Positions 12,720-22,490 of a stretch of DNA of 64,000 bases are shown in pieces. This DNA is from Purshia tridentata (taxonomy: Eukaryota; Streptophyta; Magnoliopsida; Rosales; Rosaceae), in the NCBI GenBank assembly GCA_003254885.1, contig QANT01008937.1, forward strand, positions 1 through 64,000, read 5' to 3'. The notes below the pieces were generated by a model. That model was not told the DNA's origin and ran no database searches. It saw only the letters and a program-made list of their open reading frames with translations. Numbering within the stretch: position 1 is the first letter of the stretch; every line of letters starts with the position of its first letter. Made by a program: the position numbers and the translations under genes.

Positions 12720-14219
12720 AGCATTCCTTCGCGACGTCGGAGCGATGCGGGACGAGTGGCCGCGAAGGCCAAAAGCCCGCAACGCACGCGACTGTCGTTC
12801 GTGTCTAGCGAAAAACGCTTTGTTTTGGACGTCAAGGGGCCGAAGACCCGGCGCCCGCGACGTGTTCCGCATCCGAGAGATCGAGTGACAACACGTGGAC
12901 CGACACAAAAACCTAACAATGCAGGTCTTGGTCGGGACACGGGCACCACTGCACTGTCCTCCTTGCAACCCAAAGGGGCGGGAAGGAAAAGGGACAACGA
13001 GAGGCAACATTCCATCAAAACAAGGTAGCAAAAATAGGAACCCACGCACGCACAAGCCAGAAGGAGCTCTTGATGCATCACTGAGGAGGAGTATGCGCAG
13101 ACAGTTCGATGCCCAAGCACGGAGCCTGCCGACACATTCAATCCAACGGCCACTCACACACCGTCACGTGAACAAAGCCCAGCACCACCAAACGAACCCC
13201 AAATTAACTAGCCCGAAGGATAGCTACGTATGTGGCACGCCGAGTAGAGCCGAGCCCGCATCGCTAGGCATGAGAATAAAGAACACAATGTCATCGCGGC
13301 TGCTCGAGGTGCCATCGTCGACATGCTTGTGCATTGCCCACAAAGGCAATGGCCCAAGCAAGCATAAGCAATCCGATTCGCCGCACATCCACCATTCCGA
13401 AGGCAACCAAAAACGGCATGGGGGATACTCGGAGGGACAGTTGCAATAATTGATGCCAAGATCACCGTTGTCGACACCCACATGCAACGGAAGGCCGCTC
13501 CATTGCACGCGCATACATGACTAGGAAATTCGAGCGACAATTACCCACCCTGATGGGACGAGAAAAGGTATTCATCGATGCCAAGACCACCTTTGTCGGG
13601 TTGCTCATGCACGCATTGGAAGGAACCCGAAAGCGCCGTGTTCCGTTGCACACACCGGGACGACAAAGTAGATCCGAGCAGCAACATTCCCTCCCGACAG
13701 CCCGCACCGGTGGGATGACGAGAGGGATTCATCGATGCCAAGACCACCTTTGTCGGGTTGCACATGCACGCATTGGAATGAACCCGAAGGCACCGTGTTC
13801 CGTTGCACACACCGGGACGACAAAGTTGATCCGAGCAGCAACATTCCCTCTCGACAGCCCACCCCAGGGGGACGGATGGAATCATCGATGCGAAGACGAC
13901 CGTTGTTGGCATTTGCCCGTGCATTGGAAGGAATTCGATGGCAGCAAGCTCCGTTGCACGAGCAAACTAGACTAAGCAATCCAAACAGCGACCAACCAGC
14001 CTCCCGTATCCCCCCGAGGGAGGTCGTCCGCCATGCCGTCGGAACCACCGCGAGCGGCGGCACCTCCAGCGGCACGGGCGCCGACCTCCCCTCCCACCCA
14101 CACCACACAACTCAACTCATTCATTGATCCGAGGCTACATATATGCTGCGCGGCGCGGGAGGGTGAAGCGGGGGCATGCATGCTGGCCCTCAGCAAAACT
14201 GAGGTAGTATGCACCCCCC
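12720..14219 (-). other. Probable displaced 45S rDNA 5' external transcribed spacer
   Basis: This is a GC-rich block unlike anything else in the window. Reading on the minus strand it begins at a TATA-GGGGGG motif (14223-14214) of the kind found at plant RNA polymerase I start sites. It continues for about 1.5 kb of non-coding, CpG-rich DNA with at least three subrepeats of about 155 bp (anchored at about 13571, 13728 and 13881). These features, with spacer-like repeats on the other side of the motif, match the general plan of a plant 45S rDNA promoter and 5' ETS. No 18S start is present: at about 12720 the block runs straight into retroelement sequence. I recognise the plan and the start motif rather than an exact spacer sequence. 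Confidence 0.6.
13517..13960. repeat. Spacer subrepeats of about 155 bp, three copies
   Basis: The anchor TCATCGATGC followed by AAGAC recurs at about 13572, 13729 and 13882. Each copy also holds a stretch with CCGTTGCACACACCGGGACG (degenerate in the last copy). The copies differ by scattered substitutions. Variable subrepeats of this kind are typical of transcribed spacers in plant rDNA. Confidence 0.8.
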
Positions 14220-14223
14220 TATA
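14214..14223 (-). promoter_or_regulatory. Candidate RNA polymerase I transcription start
   Basis: On the minus strand the sequence reads TATAGGGGGG followed by TGC. Plant 45S rDNA start sites commonly read TATA, sometimes with two or three extra bases, followed by a G run, with transcription starting at or near the G run. Here the motif separates the ETS-like block (lower coordinates) from the spacer-repeat block (higher coordinates), which is the expected geometry. Confidence 0.5.
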
Positions 14224-15374
14224 GAGCATATTATGTCTTTGTGCTGCTGGCAGCAGGGAAGTTCAACATGCGCGAGGAGTCATAATGGACGATAAAATAT
14301 TCACTACATGGAATATTTGGGAGATTTTTTGCAGGCAAGCTAAGAAAAATGTAGTCTACCACAGGAAAAAATTTCAAAATTTTCTGGGGACGGGAAGTAT
14401 TTTTTTTTTTTGAAGTCGAAAAATTAGAAAAATAAAATAAAAAAATCCGGTCCCCGAAAACCCGTTCCGTCACTTGGAGTAGCTTCTAAATAATGCAAAT
14501 GATTTATGATGAGCTTATTGTGCAAGGAAATTTCAATAAAAATGGGTCATGGCACGGTTTGGATGAAAATGGGCATGTCGCGTGCATTTGGTGTGGCATG
14601 TTGTGTGCATTGTGGCATGGCATGGCATGCAAAGTGGCCCGACATGAAATTGTCCCAGCACCCATTCCGTCGCTTTGAACACCTTCCAAATACCATAACT
14701 AAGCTATGGTGAGCTTATTGTGCGGGGAAATTTCGATAAAAACGGGTCATGGCATGGTTTGGCTGAAAATTGCCATGGTCGTGGGCAGCAACGTGGCATG
14801 GCAGCGTGCAGCAGGCAGCAGGCAGCAGGCAGCAGGTAGCAGGCAGCAGGTAGCAGGCAGCAGGCAGCGTGCAGCAGGCAGCGAGCAGCAGGTAGCGTGC
14901 AGCAGGCAGCAGGCAGCAGGCAGCAGGCAGCGTGCAGCAGGCAGCAGGCAGCGTGCAGCGTGCACAGCAGGCAGCGTGCAGCAGGGAGAGTGCAGCGTGC
15001 ACAGCAGGCAGCGTGCAGCAGGCAGCAGGCAGCGTGCAGCAGGCAGCGTGCAGCACGCTGCTTGCAGCAGGCAGCAGGCAGCGGCGTGTGCAGCAGTGTG
15101 GCATGGCGGCAGAATTTGAATAAGGCCATGCCCATGCCTTGGGCATGATACCCTCGGTTTGCAAGGCCATCTTGACAACTCGATGCTTGCAAGATAGACT
15201 CGACATAGCAAGAGCCCCCCACGTTCGCATGTCGGGCCTTGGCCACAACAGCCTCGGTTCTCAAAAAAGGGTCGTTTTCAAGAAACCCAATAATTGCATG
15301 AGCACTATGGGTTGCCTTGGGCGTGCTAATTCACAAGGCAGTGGCCAAGTCATCATGTTGTGTGCATTGTGGCA
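14224..15374 (-). other. Probable 45S rDNA intergenic spacer fragment
   Basis: Upstream (on the minus strand) of the Pol-I-like motif lies about 1.15 kb of repeat-rich DNA. A unit of about 200 bp is present at least twice (anchor GAGCTTATTGTGC at 14511 and 14711, followed by a GGTCATGGCA-type stretch). After it come a heptamer satellite (14801-15084) and further GGCATGG-rich sequence. Non-coding, sub-repetitive DNA next to a Pol I start is the normal layout of a plant intergenic spacer. The fragment stops where the LTR element at 15375 begins. Confidence 0.55.
14801..15084. repeat. Heptanucleotide satellite (GCAGCAG and variants)
   Basis: This is about forty 7-bp units, mostly GCAGCAG, with GTAGCAG and GCAGCGT variants interspersed. 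Because 7 is not a multiple of 3, all six frames stay open and give low-complexity Ala/Cys/Leu or Gln/Ser ORFs that should not be taken as proteins. Confidence 0.95.
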
Positions 15375-15966
15375 TGGTATGGGCTGCATTCAAAAGGCTA
15401 ATGTTTATGCCCATTGACAATGAGAGCTTCTGGAATGTTCTAGAATCTTCCGGGACGTTCCGGGAATTCTCTAGAGAAATCCAGAGGATTCAAGAGAAGT
15501 CCAGAGTGTTCAAGGATATTCAAGAGTTCTCCAGAGCCTTCCAAAGTCTTATGGAGCTTTCAAGACACAAGTAGATTTATCCATGACATTCTGGAGACTT
15601 CTAGAGAATGGTAGAGAACTTAACCTCACCATGTATAGGTTCTTGTATATTCTAGATAATTCTAGTTGTAAATTGTACACCATTGGATCAAATCCATCAT
15701 AACCGTCCATTGAGGAAGTGGATGGCTATAAATAGAGGGGGAGGCCATTTGGTCAAACCATCCAAGAAGTTGTAAGCTTTCTTGAGTTCAATACAAGTGT
15801 TCTTTCTCCCACACTCATTCTCTTCAAGCATTCTCCAAGTTATCTTGCTTTCTTTCGTGGTTCAATCTTGGGAATCTTAGGCGTTCAAGGCTGACTTAGC
15901 TTGTTCGAGGAGGTGATCAAGTCTAAGGCCGCGCGGATGGAAGGCTTAAAGAGTCATCTCGTGACA
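15375..15966 (+). repeat. 5' LTR of the young family-B element
   Basis: Bounded by TGGTATGGGC and TCGTGACA, it is followed directly by a primer site containing TTGGTATCAGAGC. It has a TATA-like box (GCTATAAATAG, about 15727). It is a near-identical partner of 20625-21216. The flanking GGCA at 15371-15374 resembles GGCA at 21220-21223 and may be part of a decayed target-site duplication. Confidence 0.92.
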
Positions 15967-15984
15967 GTTGGTATCAGAGCAAGT
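15967..15984 (+). promoter_or_regulatory. Primer-binding site of the young element (tRNA-Met type)
   Basis: GTTGGTATCAGAGC follows the end of the 5' LTR immediately. It is the usual plant initiator tRNA-Met complement used to prime reverse transcription. The other two elements with a 5' LTR have the same site in slightly altered form. Confidence 0.85.
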
Positions 15985-18900
15985 TCGTGAACCACTCATA
16001 GAGAAAGAAGATATGTCTGGAGCAGAAGCGTCTAACGTCACCTTGGAGCGTGGTGAGGGTCAGAAAGTTGGCAAGAAGAGTAGCCAGAAGGACATGATGG
16101 CTTCCATGGAGGCACGACTCGAGAAGTTGGAAAGTGTCGTGGTCGAGTTCGATACTCGTCTTGAGGAAGACGTCGTGAACAAGGAGGGTCTCAAAGCCGT
16201 GGTGGAAGAGCTGCGAGAACAAGTTCACGGCGTGCTCAACTCTATGGCAGATGCTATCAGAAGGGAAGTCCAAGAGCATCTTGACCACATGAAGGCTGAG
16301 CTCACAACACTCCATGATGAGGTGAAGGATGTAAAGGGAGATTGGGCTTTGTGCAGAGAGGCAGTCGTAAACAAGACTCACACGTCGCGAGACCCGAAGG
16401 TAATGGATTCTTTCAAACCCAAATCCTTTAATGGGAGGAGGGAGGCTAAAGAACTTGATACCTTTCTATGGAACATGGAGAGGTACTTCAAGTATCTAAG
16501 GCTAGAGGATGATGAATCCAAGGTCTCGACGGCCACATTGTTCCTAACCGACAATGCGCTCATGTGGTGGCGACGTAGAAGTATGGAAATCGAGCAAGGT
16601 ACGTTCACTCTCACTACTTGGGAAGAGTTTAAAACAGATATTATGTTGCACTTCTATCCCCAAAATGCTAAATATGAGGCCAAGGAGAAGCTAAGGTGGC
16701 TAAAGCAGACCGGAAGCGTCAAAGACTATGTTAACGCCTTTGTAAGTCTGCTATTTGAGGTGCCCAACATGGAGGAGGACGATAAACTCATGTACTTCAT
16801 GAGTGGACTTCAGAATTGGGCTAAACTCGAGTTGCAAAGAAGGCACGTGCAAACGCTGTCTGAAGCAATTGCCGCAGCCGAGTCTTTATTAGAGTTTAAA
16901 GTGAGCTACCAAGGCGACTCTAAATTCAAAGCGAAGAAGGGCAACAATGAGAAAGGTGGGGGAGACAACCGCTCGAAGGAAAATGGTAAGCATGGGGACA
17001 AGCCCGAGGCGAGCAAGTCGAAGGAAAAGAAGTATGAGAAGCATGATAAAGCGAAAGGCAAGGCTTGGCAACCAACTTGTTACCTATGCGATGGGCCACA
17101 CATGATGCGAGACTGCCCGAAGAAGAAAGCCCTTAATGCTATTACCCTGCAGGAGGAAAGGGTCGAGAAGGACGATGATGAAGCAAGGATGGGGTGCATC
17201 CGATTGCTCAACGCCGTGAAGGCCACCGTCCCTCAAACTAAGGGTCAAGGAGGAGGATCGATGTTTGTCGATGTCAAAGCAGGCGACAGATCGATTCGTG
17301 TGTTGGTAGATACTGGAGCCACACACAACTTCATGACTTCTGAAGAAGCTCAAAAAACTTGGCCTTCGAGTCACGAAGGAGACAGGCAGTGTGAAGACGG
17401 TGAACACCACTGCCACACCTATTGTTGGAGTAGCTCGCAATGTGGAAGTACACATTGGCTCGTGGAAGGGAAATGTCGACTTCACCGTAGTCAAGATGGA
17501 CGACTATGGCGTGGTACTTGGTCTAGAGTTCATGGACAAGGTACGAGCTTTTCCCATTCCCTTTTATAACATCTTTTGCATAGTAGCGGATGGAGAGTTG
17601 CCTTGCGTGGTGCCCGTCGTAAGGCAAGCAAAGGAGAAGGCATCACATCTATCGGCTATGCAACTTGCAAAGTCTTGGAAGAAGGGTGAGGCCACTTTCC
17701 TTGCAACCATAAAGATGGTGGATGATGAAGGGAAGCCTGAGCCAATACCAAAGAAGATTGAGGCAGTTCTAAAGGAGTTCCCTGACGTGATGCCCAAGGA
17801 GCTACCCAAGAAGTTGCCGCCGAGGAGGGAGGTAGACCATGCCATCGAGTTGGAACCAGGTGCTAAGCCTCCTTCTAAAGCACCTTATAGGATGTCACCT
17901 CCAGAGTTGGAGGAACTGAGGAAGCAACTGAATGAGCTGCTTGATGCTGGCTACATTCAGCCGTCCAAATCTCCTTATGGTGCGCCTGTCTTGTTCCAAA
18001 GGAAGAAAGAAGGTACGCTAAGGATGTGCATCGACTATAGGGCATTAAACAAGATAACGATCAAGAACAAGTATCCTCTGCCCTTGATAGCCGACCTGTT
18101 CGATCAATTAGGAGGAGCTAGATACTTCACCAAGCTGGATCTACGCTCAGGGTACTATCAAGTGAGGATCGCCCCTGGAGATGAGCCGAAGACCGCATGT
18201 GTGACAAGATATGGGTCATTCGAGTTCTTGGTCATGCCTTTTGGCCTTACTAATGCCCCTGCTACCTTCTGCACCTTGATGAACAAGGTATTCCATCCTT
18301 ACTTAGATAAATTTGTGGTTGTCTATATTGATGATATTGTAGTATATAGTCGAACTTTGGAAGAACATGTGGAGCATTTACGCATAGTGTTCAGAGTCCT
18401 AAGGGAAAATGAACTCTATGTAAAGAAGGAAAAATGCTCTTTTGCCAAAGAAGAAGTGGAGTTTCTTGGCCACAAAATCAAGGGTGGGAAGTTATTAATG
18501 GAGGAGAACAAGGTGCGAGCTATTCAAGACTGGGAGCCACCAACCAAAGTGCCAACACTTAGATCTTTTCTTGGGTTGGTGAACTACTATCGAAGATTCA
18601 TCAAAGGGTATTCAGCCATTGCGGCCCCCTTGACGGATCTCTTGAAGAAGAACAAAACATGGGAGTGGACGGACCGATGTCAAGAGGCCTTTGATAGGTT
18701 GAAAAAGGCCTTGATGGAAGAACCTGTGCTAAGGTTACCCGACCCTAGCAAGTCGTTTGAAGTACATACCGATGCCTCCGACTTTGCCATTGGGGGAGTG
18801 CTAATGCAAGAAGGGCACCCAGTGGCGTATGAAAGTCGCAAGTTGAATGACACCGAGAGGAGGTACTCGGTTCATGAAAAGGAAATGACTGCCATCATCC

Positions 18901-20624
18901 ACTGCTTAAGAGTGTGGAGGCATTACTTGCTTGGTACTTCCTTCATTATCAAGACCGACAATGTTGCCACAAGCTACTTTCAGACACAACCGAAGCTATC
19001 GCCGAAGCAAGCAAGGTGGCAAGAGTTTATGGCCGAGTTTGATTACAAGTTGGAGTACAAGCAAGGCAAAACCAATGTCGTTGCGGACGCTCTTAGTAGG
19101 AAGGCCGAACTGGCAGCCATCGCTCTCAAACCCCAAGGATCCCTCATAGAGCGGATTCAAGAAGGGTTGACACATGATCCCCAAGCCAAAAACCTAGTGG
19201 ATCTTGTTAAAGCCGGGAAGGCAAGACGGTTTTGGCTCGAGGATAAGTTGTTGTACGCCAAGGGAAGGCGAATCTACGTTCCAAAATGGGGCAACTTAAG
19301 AAGGGAAATCCTCAAGGAGTGCCATGACTCGATGTGGGCAGGTCATCCAGGTACTCATCGAACTTTGGCATTGGTAAGTGAAGCTTACTACTGGCCCCAG
19401 ATGCGAGAGGACGTGGATACTTATGTCAGGACTTGTCTTGTGTGCCAACAAGACAAGGTGGAGCAAAAGCAGCCAGGAGGGTTGTTGGAGCCTCTTCCTA
19501 CTCCATCAAGACCATGGGAGAGTCTGACCATGGACTTCATCACTCACTTACCAAAGTCTGATGGATGTGGATCAATCTTCGTCGTGGTTGATCGATTTAC
19601 CAAGTATGCTACCTTCATCCCTGCACCAGTAGAATGTAGCGCAGAGGTGGCCGCACGCTTATTTCTGAAGCATGTGGTAAAGTATTGGGGAGTCCCGAGA
19701 AGCATAGTCAGCGATCGAGACACGCGATTCACAGGCAAGTTTTGGACGGAACTCTTCAAGCTACTTGGTTCTAAGCTAAATTACTCCACAGCTTTTCATC
19801 CTCAGACCGATGGTCAGACAGAACGTGTAAATGCCTTGTTGGAGTTATACTTAAGGCATTATGTGAGCGCCAATCAACGAGATTGGGCAAAGTTGCTAGA
19901 TGTTGCCCAATTCTCCTATAACCTGCAGCGGTCAGAGTCGACAGGGAGGAGTCCGTTTGAGCTGGCGACTGGACAACAACCCTTGACTCCAAACACTGTG
20001 GTGCCAGGCTACACGGGAAGTAGCCCCGCTGCATACAAGACTGCGAAGGAGTGGCAGGTGACAAATGAGCTCGCTCGAGCACATTTAGAGAAGGCTTCAA
20101 AGAAGATGAAGAAGTGGGCGGATCGAAAGAGAAGAAAGGTGGAATTCCAAACTGGTGACTTAGTTTTCGTGAAACTTAACGCGTCCCAACACAAGGGAAC
20201 TCGAGGGTTGCACAAAAGTTTGTTAAGAAAGTATGAGGGACCATTCCCTATACTAAAGAAGGTGGGCAAAGCAGCTTATGTTGTGGAATTACCACCAAGG
20301 CTCAAGTTCCACCCCGTATTCCATGTAAGTAACTTGAAGTCTTATCATGCTGATGTCGAGGAGCCAAGCCGAGGGGAGTCTCATAGAGCACCACCCTTAA
20401 TGATGGAATCATTTGACAAACAGGTAGAGTGCATCCAAGCCAAACGAGTAGTTGCGCGACCAAGGATGTCGAAATATGTGGAGTACTTTGTCAAATGGAA
20501 GGGCCTACCAGACTCCGAAGCCAGTTGGGAGAAGGAAGAGTCCTTGTGGCAATTCAAGGACAAGATCGAAGCCTTCGAGGAAGAAGAGTCGACGAGGACG
20601 TCGACATAATCAGGTGGGGGAGGA

Positions 20625-21216
20625 TGTCATGGGCTGCATTCAAAAGGCTAATTTTTATGCCCATTGACAATGAGAGCTTCCGGAATGTTCTAGAATCTTC
20701 CGGGACGTTCCGGAAATTCTCTAGAGAAATCCAGAGGATTCAAGAGAAGTCCAGAGTGTTCAAGGATATTCAAGAGTTCTCCAGAGCCTTCCAGAGTCTT
20801 ATGGAGCTTTCAAGACACAAGTAGATTTATCCATGACATTCTGGAGACTTCTAGAGAATGGTAGAGAGCTTAACCTCACCATGTATAGGTTCTTGTATAT
20901 TCTAGATAATTCTAGTTGTAAATTGTACACCATTGGATCAAATCCATCCTAACCGTCCATTGAGGAGGTGGATGGCTATAAATAGAGGGGGAGGCCATTT
21001 GGCCAAACCATCCAAGAAGTTGTAAGCTTTCTTGAGTTCAATACAAGTGTTCTTTCTCCCACACTCATTCTCTTCAAGCATTCTCCAAGTTATCTTGCTT
21101 TCTTTCGTGGTTCAATCTTGGGAATCTTAGGCGTTCAAGGCTGACTTAGCTTGTTCGAGGAGGTGATCAAGTCTAAGGCCGCGCGGGTGGAAGGCTTAAA
21201 GAGTCATCCCGTGTCA
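20625..21216 (+). repeat. 3' LTR of the young family-B element
   Basis: It begins TGTCATGGGC directly after the polypurine tract and ends CCCGTGTCA. It matches the 5' LTR along its whole length with about 13 substitutions and no large indels. The exact last base is uncertain by two (21216 or 21218). Confidence 0.92.
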
Positions 21217-21218
21217 CA

Positions 21219-22490
21219 AGGCAAGGCTGAAAGTTGAGACCCACCTTTATTATGTAGAACTGAGTTATACAACAAAATTTTAAGAGGCTTGCTTTTATTT
21301 TTCTAGGAAGTAAAAAACAAGCTCAAATTGTTAAAAAGAGACCTTTTTTTTTTCATTGGACTAAAATTCTTAAAAGATGCCCTATATTATGGCGAGCCCC
21401 ACCCTCCGGGCCGGCTCCACAAGCTATTTTGCTCGTGTTTTGTTTTTTTATGTGTAAGATAGATTATTCAAATTAAAGATACCCAGAAAAATTATGAATT
21501 TTTTCAATATTTTGGAGAGAAATATCATTTTTTAGACCCATTTTTTGCTTGTTATACCTTATTTTTTCCTTTTTTCCTATTTTAAATTTTTAATCCAATC
21601 TAATCCTTATCAATAAAAAAAATTAACAGTAAATTACTTTAAAGTCTATTTTACGGTCTTTAATGATAAATAAATCCACCTAAAAGGTTTTATTGACAAA
21701 TAAGTTCAATTTTTGACAAATAAGACCACTTTTTTAATTTTTTCTGTATTTTTTGTGATAAGCGCTCAGCGTGTTCTTTTTTTTCTAACTGGATGAATTG
21801 TTATTGATGAACAATAATAGTTTTTTTACGTGAAAATACGAGTATATAAAATTTTATAAGCTTGATTTTTGTGTTTTATGTTGATTTCATTAATTTTTTA
21901 TATGCTTATGTAAAAAAAGATATAATATATCTCTATTAGTCTTGTTTTTATACGGTTAAATAGTTATTTTTAACCCTTTTTTTTTTTTTTTTTTTTTTAT
22001 TTGTGATAAGCGCTCAGCGTGTTCTTTTTTTTCTAACTGGATGAATTGTTATTGATGAATAATAATAGTTTTTTTACGTGAAAATACGAGTATATAAAAT
22101 TCTATAAGCTTGATTTTTGTGTTTTATGTTGATTTCATTAAATTTTTATATGCTTATGTAAAAAAAGATATAATATATCTCTATTAGTCTTGTTTTTATA
22201 CGGTTAAATAGTTATTTTTAACCCTTTTTTTTTTTTTTTTNTTTTTTTGTAAAGGTATTTCATATTTGTAAATTTTTTATGGAGTGTTATAAGTTATAAC
22301 TTATAAGACTAATTGCCGCCAATTTTTGACGAGAAAAAAAAAAAACAAAAATTTGCCGCCGCCGATGGATTATGAGTTTGAATGTTTGATATACGTTCTT
22401 TGAGTGCTTTTATTGGTACCCAGCTCAATTCAATTCAATACTTTGAGTACTTATCTGATTCTAGAGTTTTATTTGAAGTTTTGACCCAAC
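21219..22490. other. AT-rich gap and presumed INTS7 promoter region
   Basis: There is no gene here. The stretch is AT-rich with long T runs and contains a direct duplication of a 248-bp unit (21753-22248). The last 150 bp before 22491 would hold the promoter and 5' leader of the Integrator-subunit gene. No convincing TATA box stands out. Confidence 0.7.
21753..22248. repeat. Direct duplication of a 248-bp unit
   Basis: TGTGATAAGCGCTCAGCGTG occurs at about 21755 and again at about 22003. The two copies stay aligned at a constant 248-bp offset with only about three substitutions, and each ends in a long T run. A single N at 22242 lies in the second T run. It could be a recent tandem duplication or an assembly overlap that was not collapsed. 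Confidence 0.92.

Larger units (their letters stand above)
6765..12720 (-). mobile_element. Family-A Ty3/gypsy element(s) in internal-LTR-internal arrangement
   Basis: Reading on the minus strand there is first a short stretch of the 3' internal end of one element (about 12720-12290, chromodomain region and polypurine tract). Next comes one 1.2-kb LTR (12289-11090), then a tRNA-Met primer site (about 11089-11076). A full internal region follows: gag with an N-terminal coiled-coil-like segment (about 11034-9950), a CCHC knuckle (about 10055-10015), protease (about 9840-9780), reverse transcriptase (about 9230-8430), RNase H (about 8400-7990), integrase (about 7800-7180) and the C-terminal region to about 6765. 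No LTR follows at the low-coordinate end. The element is broken in several places. The single shared LTR suggests two tandem copies sharing one LTR, or a rearranged remnant. Confidence 0.88.
15375..21218 (+). mobile_element. Young, nearly whole family-B Ty3/gypsy (chromovirus) element
   Basis: This 5.84-kb element has both LTRs, a tRNA-Met primer site, and gag and pol regions in overlapping frames. Parts are gag (about 16014-17200) ending in a CCHC zinc knuckle (about 17080-17120), aspartic protease with a DTGA box (about 17310), reverse transcriptase with a YIDD box (about 17880-18600), RNase H (about 18720-19090), integrase (zinc-binding about 19320-19460, core about 19500-19990), a C-terminal chromodomain (about 20470-20585) and a polypurine tract (20613-20624). 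The chromodomain and the RT-RNase H-integrase order make it a chromovirus; the exact lineage (Galadriel- or Reina-like by size) is not settled. It looks nearly whole, with at most about one break. By eye the LTRs differ at about 13 of 592 positions (about 2 percent), so roughly a million years old or less under rates usually assumed for plants. Confidence 0.95.

Noticed and set aside
12285-13157. A 290-codon minus-strand ORF that looks like a fusion protein
   Set aside because: It runs by chance from the spacer-like block into the retroelement end; the two parts have different origins.
12700-14230. 18S rRNA gene next to the ETS-like block
   Set aside because: No 18S 5' end motif is present on either strand; the block ends in retroelement sequence instead.
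14704-15264. Overlapping long ORFs of up to 186 codons on both strands, rich in Ala, Cys and Leu or Gln and Ser
   Set aside because: They are by-products of the heptamer satellite, which leaves every frame open; no signal or family similarity.
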